Positions 63,879-64,000 of a stretch of DNA of 64,000 bases are shown here, one piece after another. The position numbers and the translations under genes are program-made. Source of the DNA: Rhodobacteraceae bacterium XHP0102 (GTDB taxonomy: Bacteria > Pseudomonadota > Alphaproteobacteria > Rhodobacterales > Rhodobacteraceae); the NCBI GenBank assembly GCA_025751475.1, contig JAOWLD010000002.1, forward strand, positions 493,501-557,500, in the 5' to 3' direction. The notes beneath the pieces are model-generated. The model ran no database searches. It worked only from the letters and a program-made list of their open reading frames with translations, and was not told where the DNA came from. Numbering within the stretch: position 1 is the stretch's first letter; the number at the start of each line of letters is the position of its first letter.

Positions 63879-64000
63879 ATGGCACACCGTTGGAAGAATG
63901 ATCTGAGCATCGCGGATGCCACGCCATATGCGGCCTATATGAACAGACGACAGATCATGGCAGGGGCCGCTGGCTTGATCGGCGCAACGGCCTTGGGTCT
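63879..64000 (+). CDS. msrP: MsrP (YedY) protein-methionine-sulfoxide reductase, N-terminus
   Basis: Only the first 40 residues are inside the window. They read MAHRWKNDLSIADATPYAAY, then MNRRQIMAGAAGLIGATALG. The NRRQ-type twin-arginine motif with a hydrophobic stretch is a Tat signal, and the leading part is characteristic of the molybdopterin enzyme MsrP, which repairs oxidised methionines in periplasmic proteins together with MsrQ. A short GAAG site precedes the ATG. Catalytic residues lie beyond the right edge. Confidence 0.75.
   Translation, partial: MAHRWKNDLSIADATPYAAYMNRRQIMAGAAGLIGATALG

Overview
The window looks like a chromosomal stretch of a Rhodobacteraceae (Roseobacter-group) alphaproteobacterium. 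The evidence is taxonomic by content: a CenR-type response regulator, an RpoE-ChrR pair of the Rhodobacter singlet-oxygen type, a DUF1674 (SDHAF4) protein, a Rhodobacter-type porin, a MutL with its own endonuclease motif, a saccharopine lysine pathway pair and RTX calcium-binding proteins. Most genes are GC-rich, closely packed and conventional, and convergent neighbours usually end within a few bases of each other.

Layout. 1-2573: a truncated unknown gene and a secreted RTX protein. 2574-6240: the only clearly accessory stretch. It holds a perfect dyad, a small ORF broken by one in-frame TAG, an OLD-like ATPase/TOPRIM nuclease with AT-richer codons, tRNA-Lys, and an orphan tyrosine recombinase that abuts a porin gene whose start is out of frame. 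7177-21751: housekeeping genes (yggS, L,D-transpeptidase, ribA, cenR, xthA, a cnoX-like thioredoxin, a Lon-N protein, Trm112, a UbiH-type hydroxylase, amidase, aminotransferase, ftsK, lolA, a lytic transglycosylase, hspQ). 21754-36526: mainly minus-strand genes (ggt, a STAS/anti-sigma-kinase pair, rmuC, mutL, two M16 peptidases, a DUF3035 lipoprotein, lspA, purH, a heparinase-like protein, rsmB), with a GAF protein on the plus strand. 36620-46986: an SDHAF4-like gene, dapB, rbfA, truB, a DUF1643 protein, a haloacetate-dehalogenase-like hydrolase, a membrane-anchored RTX protein, rpsO-pnp and a second L,D-transpeptidase.

47931-53517 is a stress module. rpoE-chrR is transcribed leftward, and a divergent four-gene operon (FAD oxidoreductase, DUF1365, GPH/MFS transporter, SDR) runs rightward. 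Promoter-like elements with the RpoE spacing sit on both sides of the shared intergenic region. The ChrR protein keeps every residue of its cupin sensor but has lost both cysteines of the N-terminal zinc site, which I regard as the most unusual protein-level feature here. 53514-64000 carries two saccharopine dehydrogenases, rpmJ, tRNA-Val, an N-formylglutamate amidohydrolase, a Zn-ribbon DNA polymerase IV, pyrF, an unrecognised conserved-looking protein, clpB, a fasciclin protein and the start of msrP.

The best candidate for a new system is the dyad / small ORF / OLD-like nuclease unit at 2672-4688, which resembles a compact self-regulated defence cassette. Its function is inference only. No CRISPR array, rRNA or intact insertion sequence was seen.
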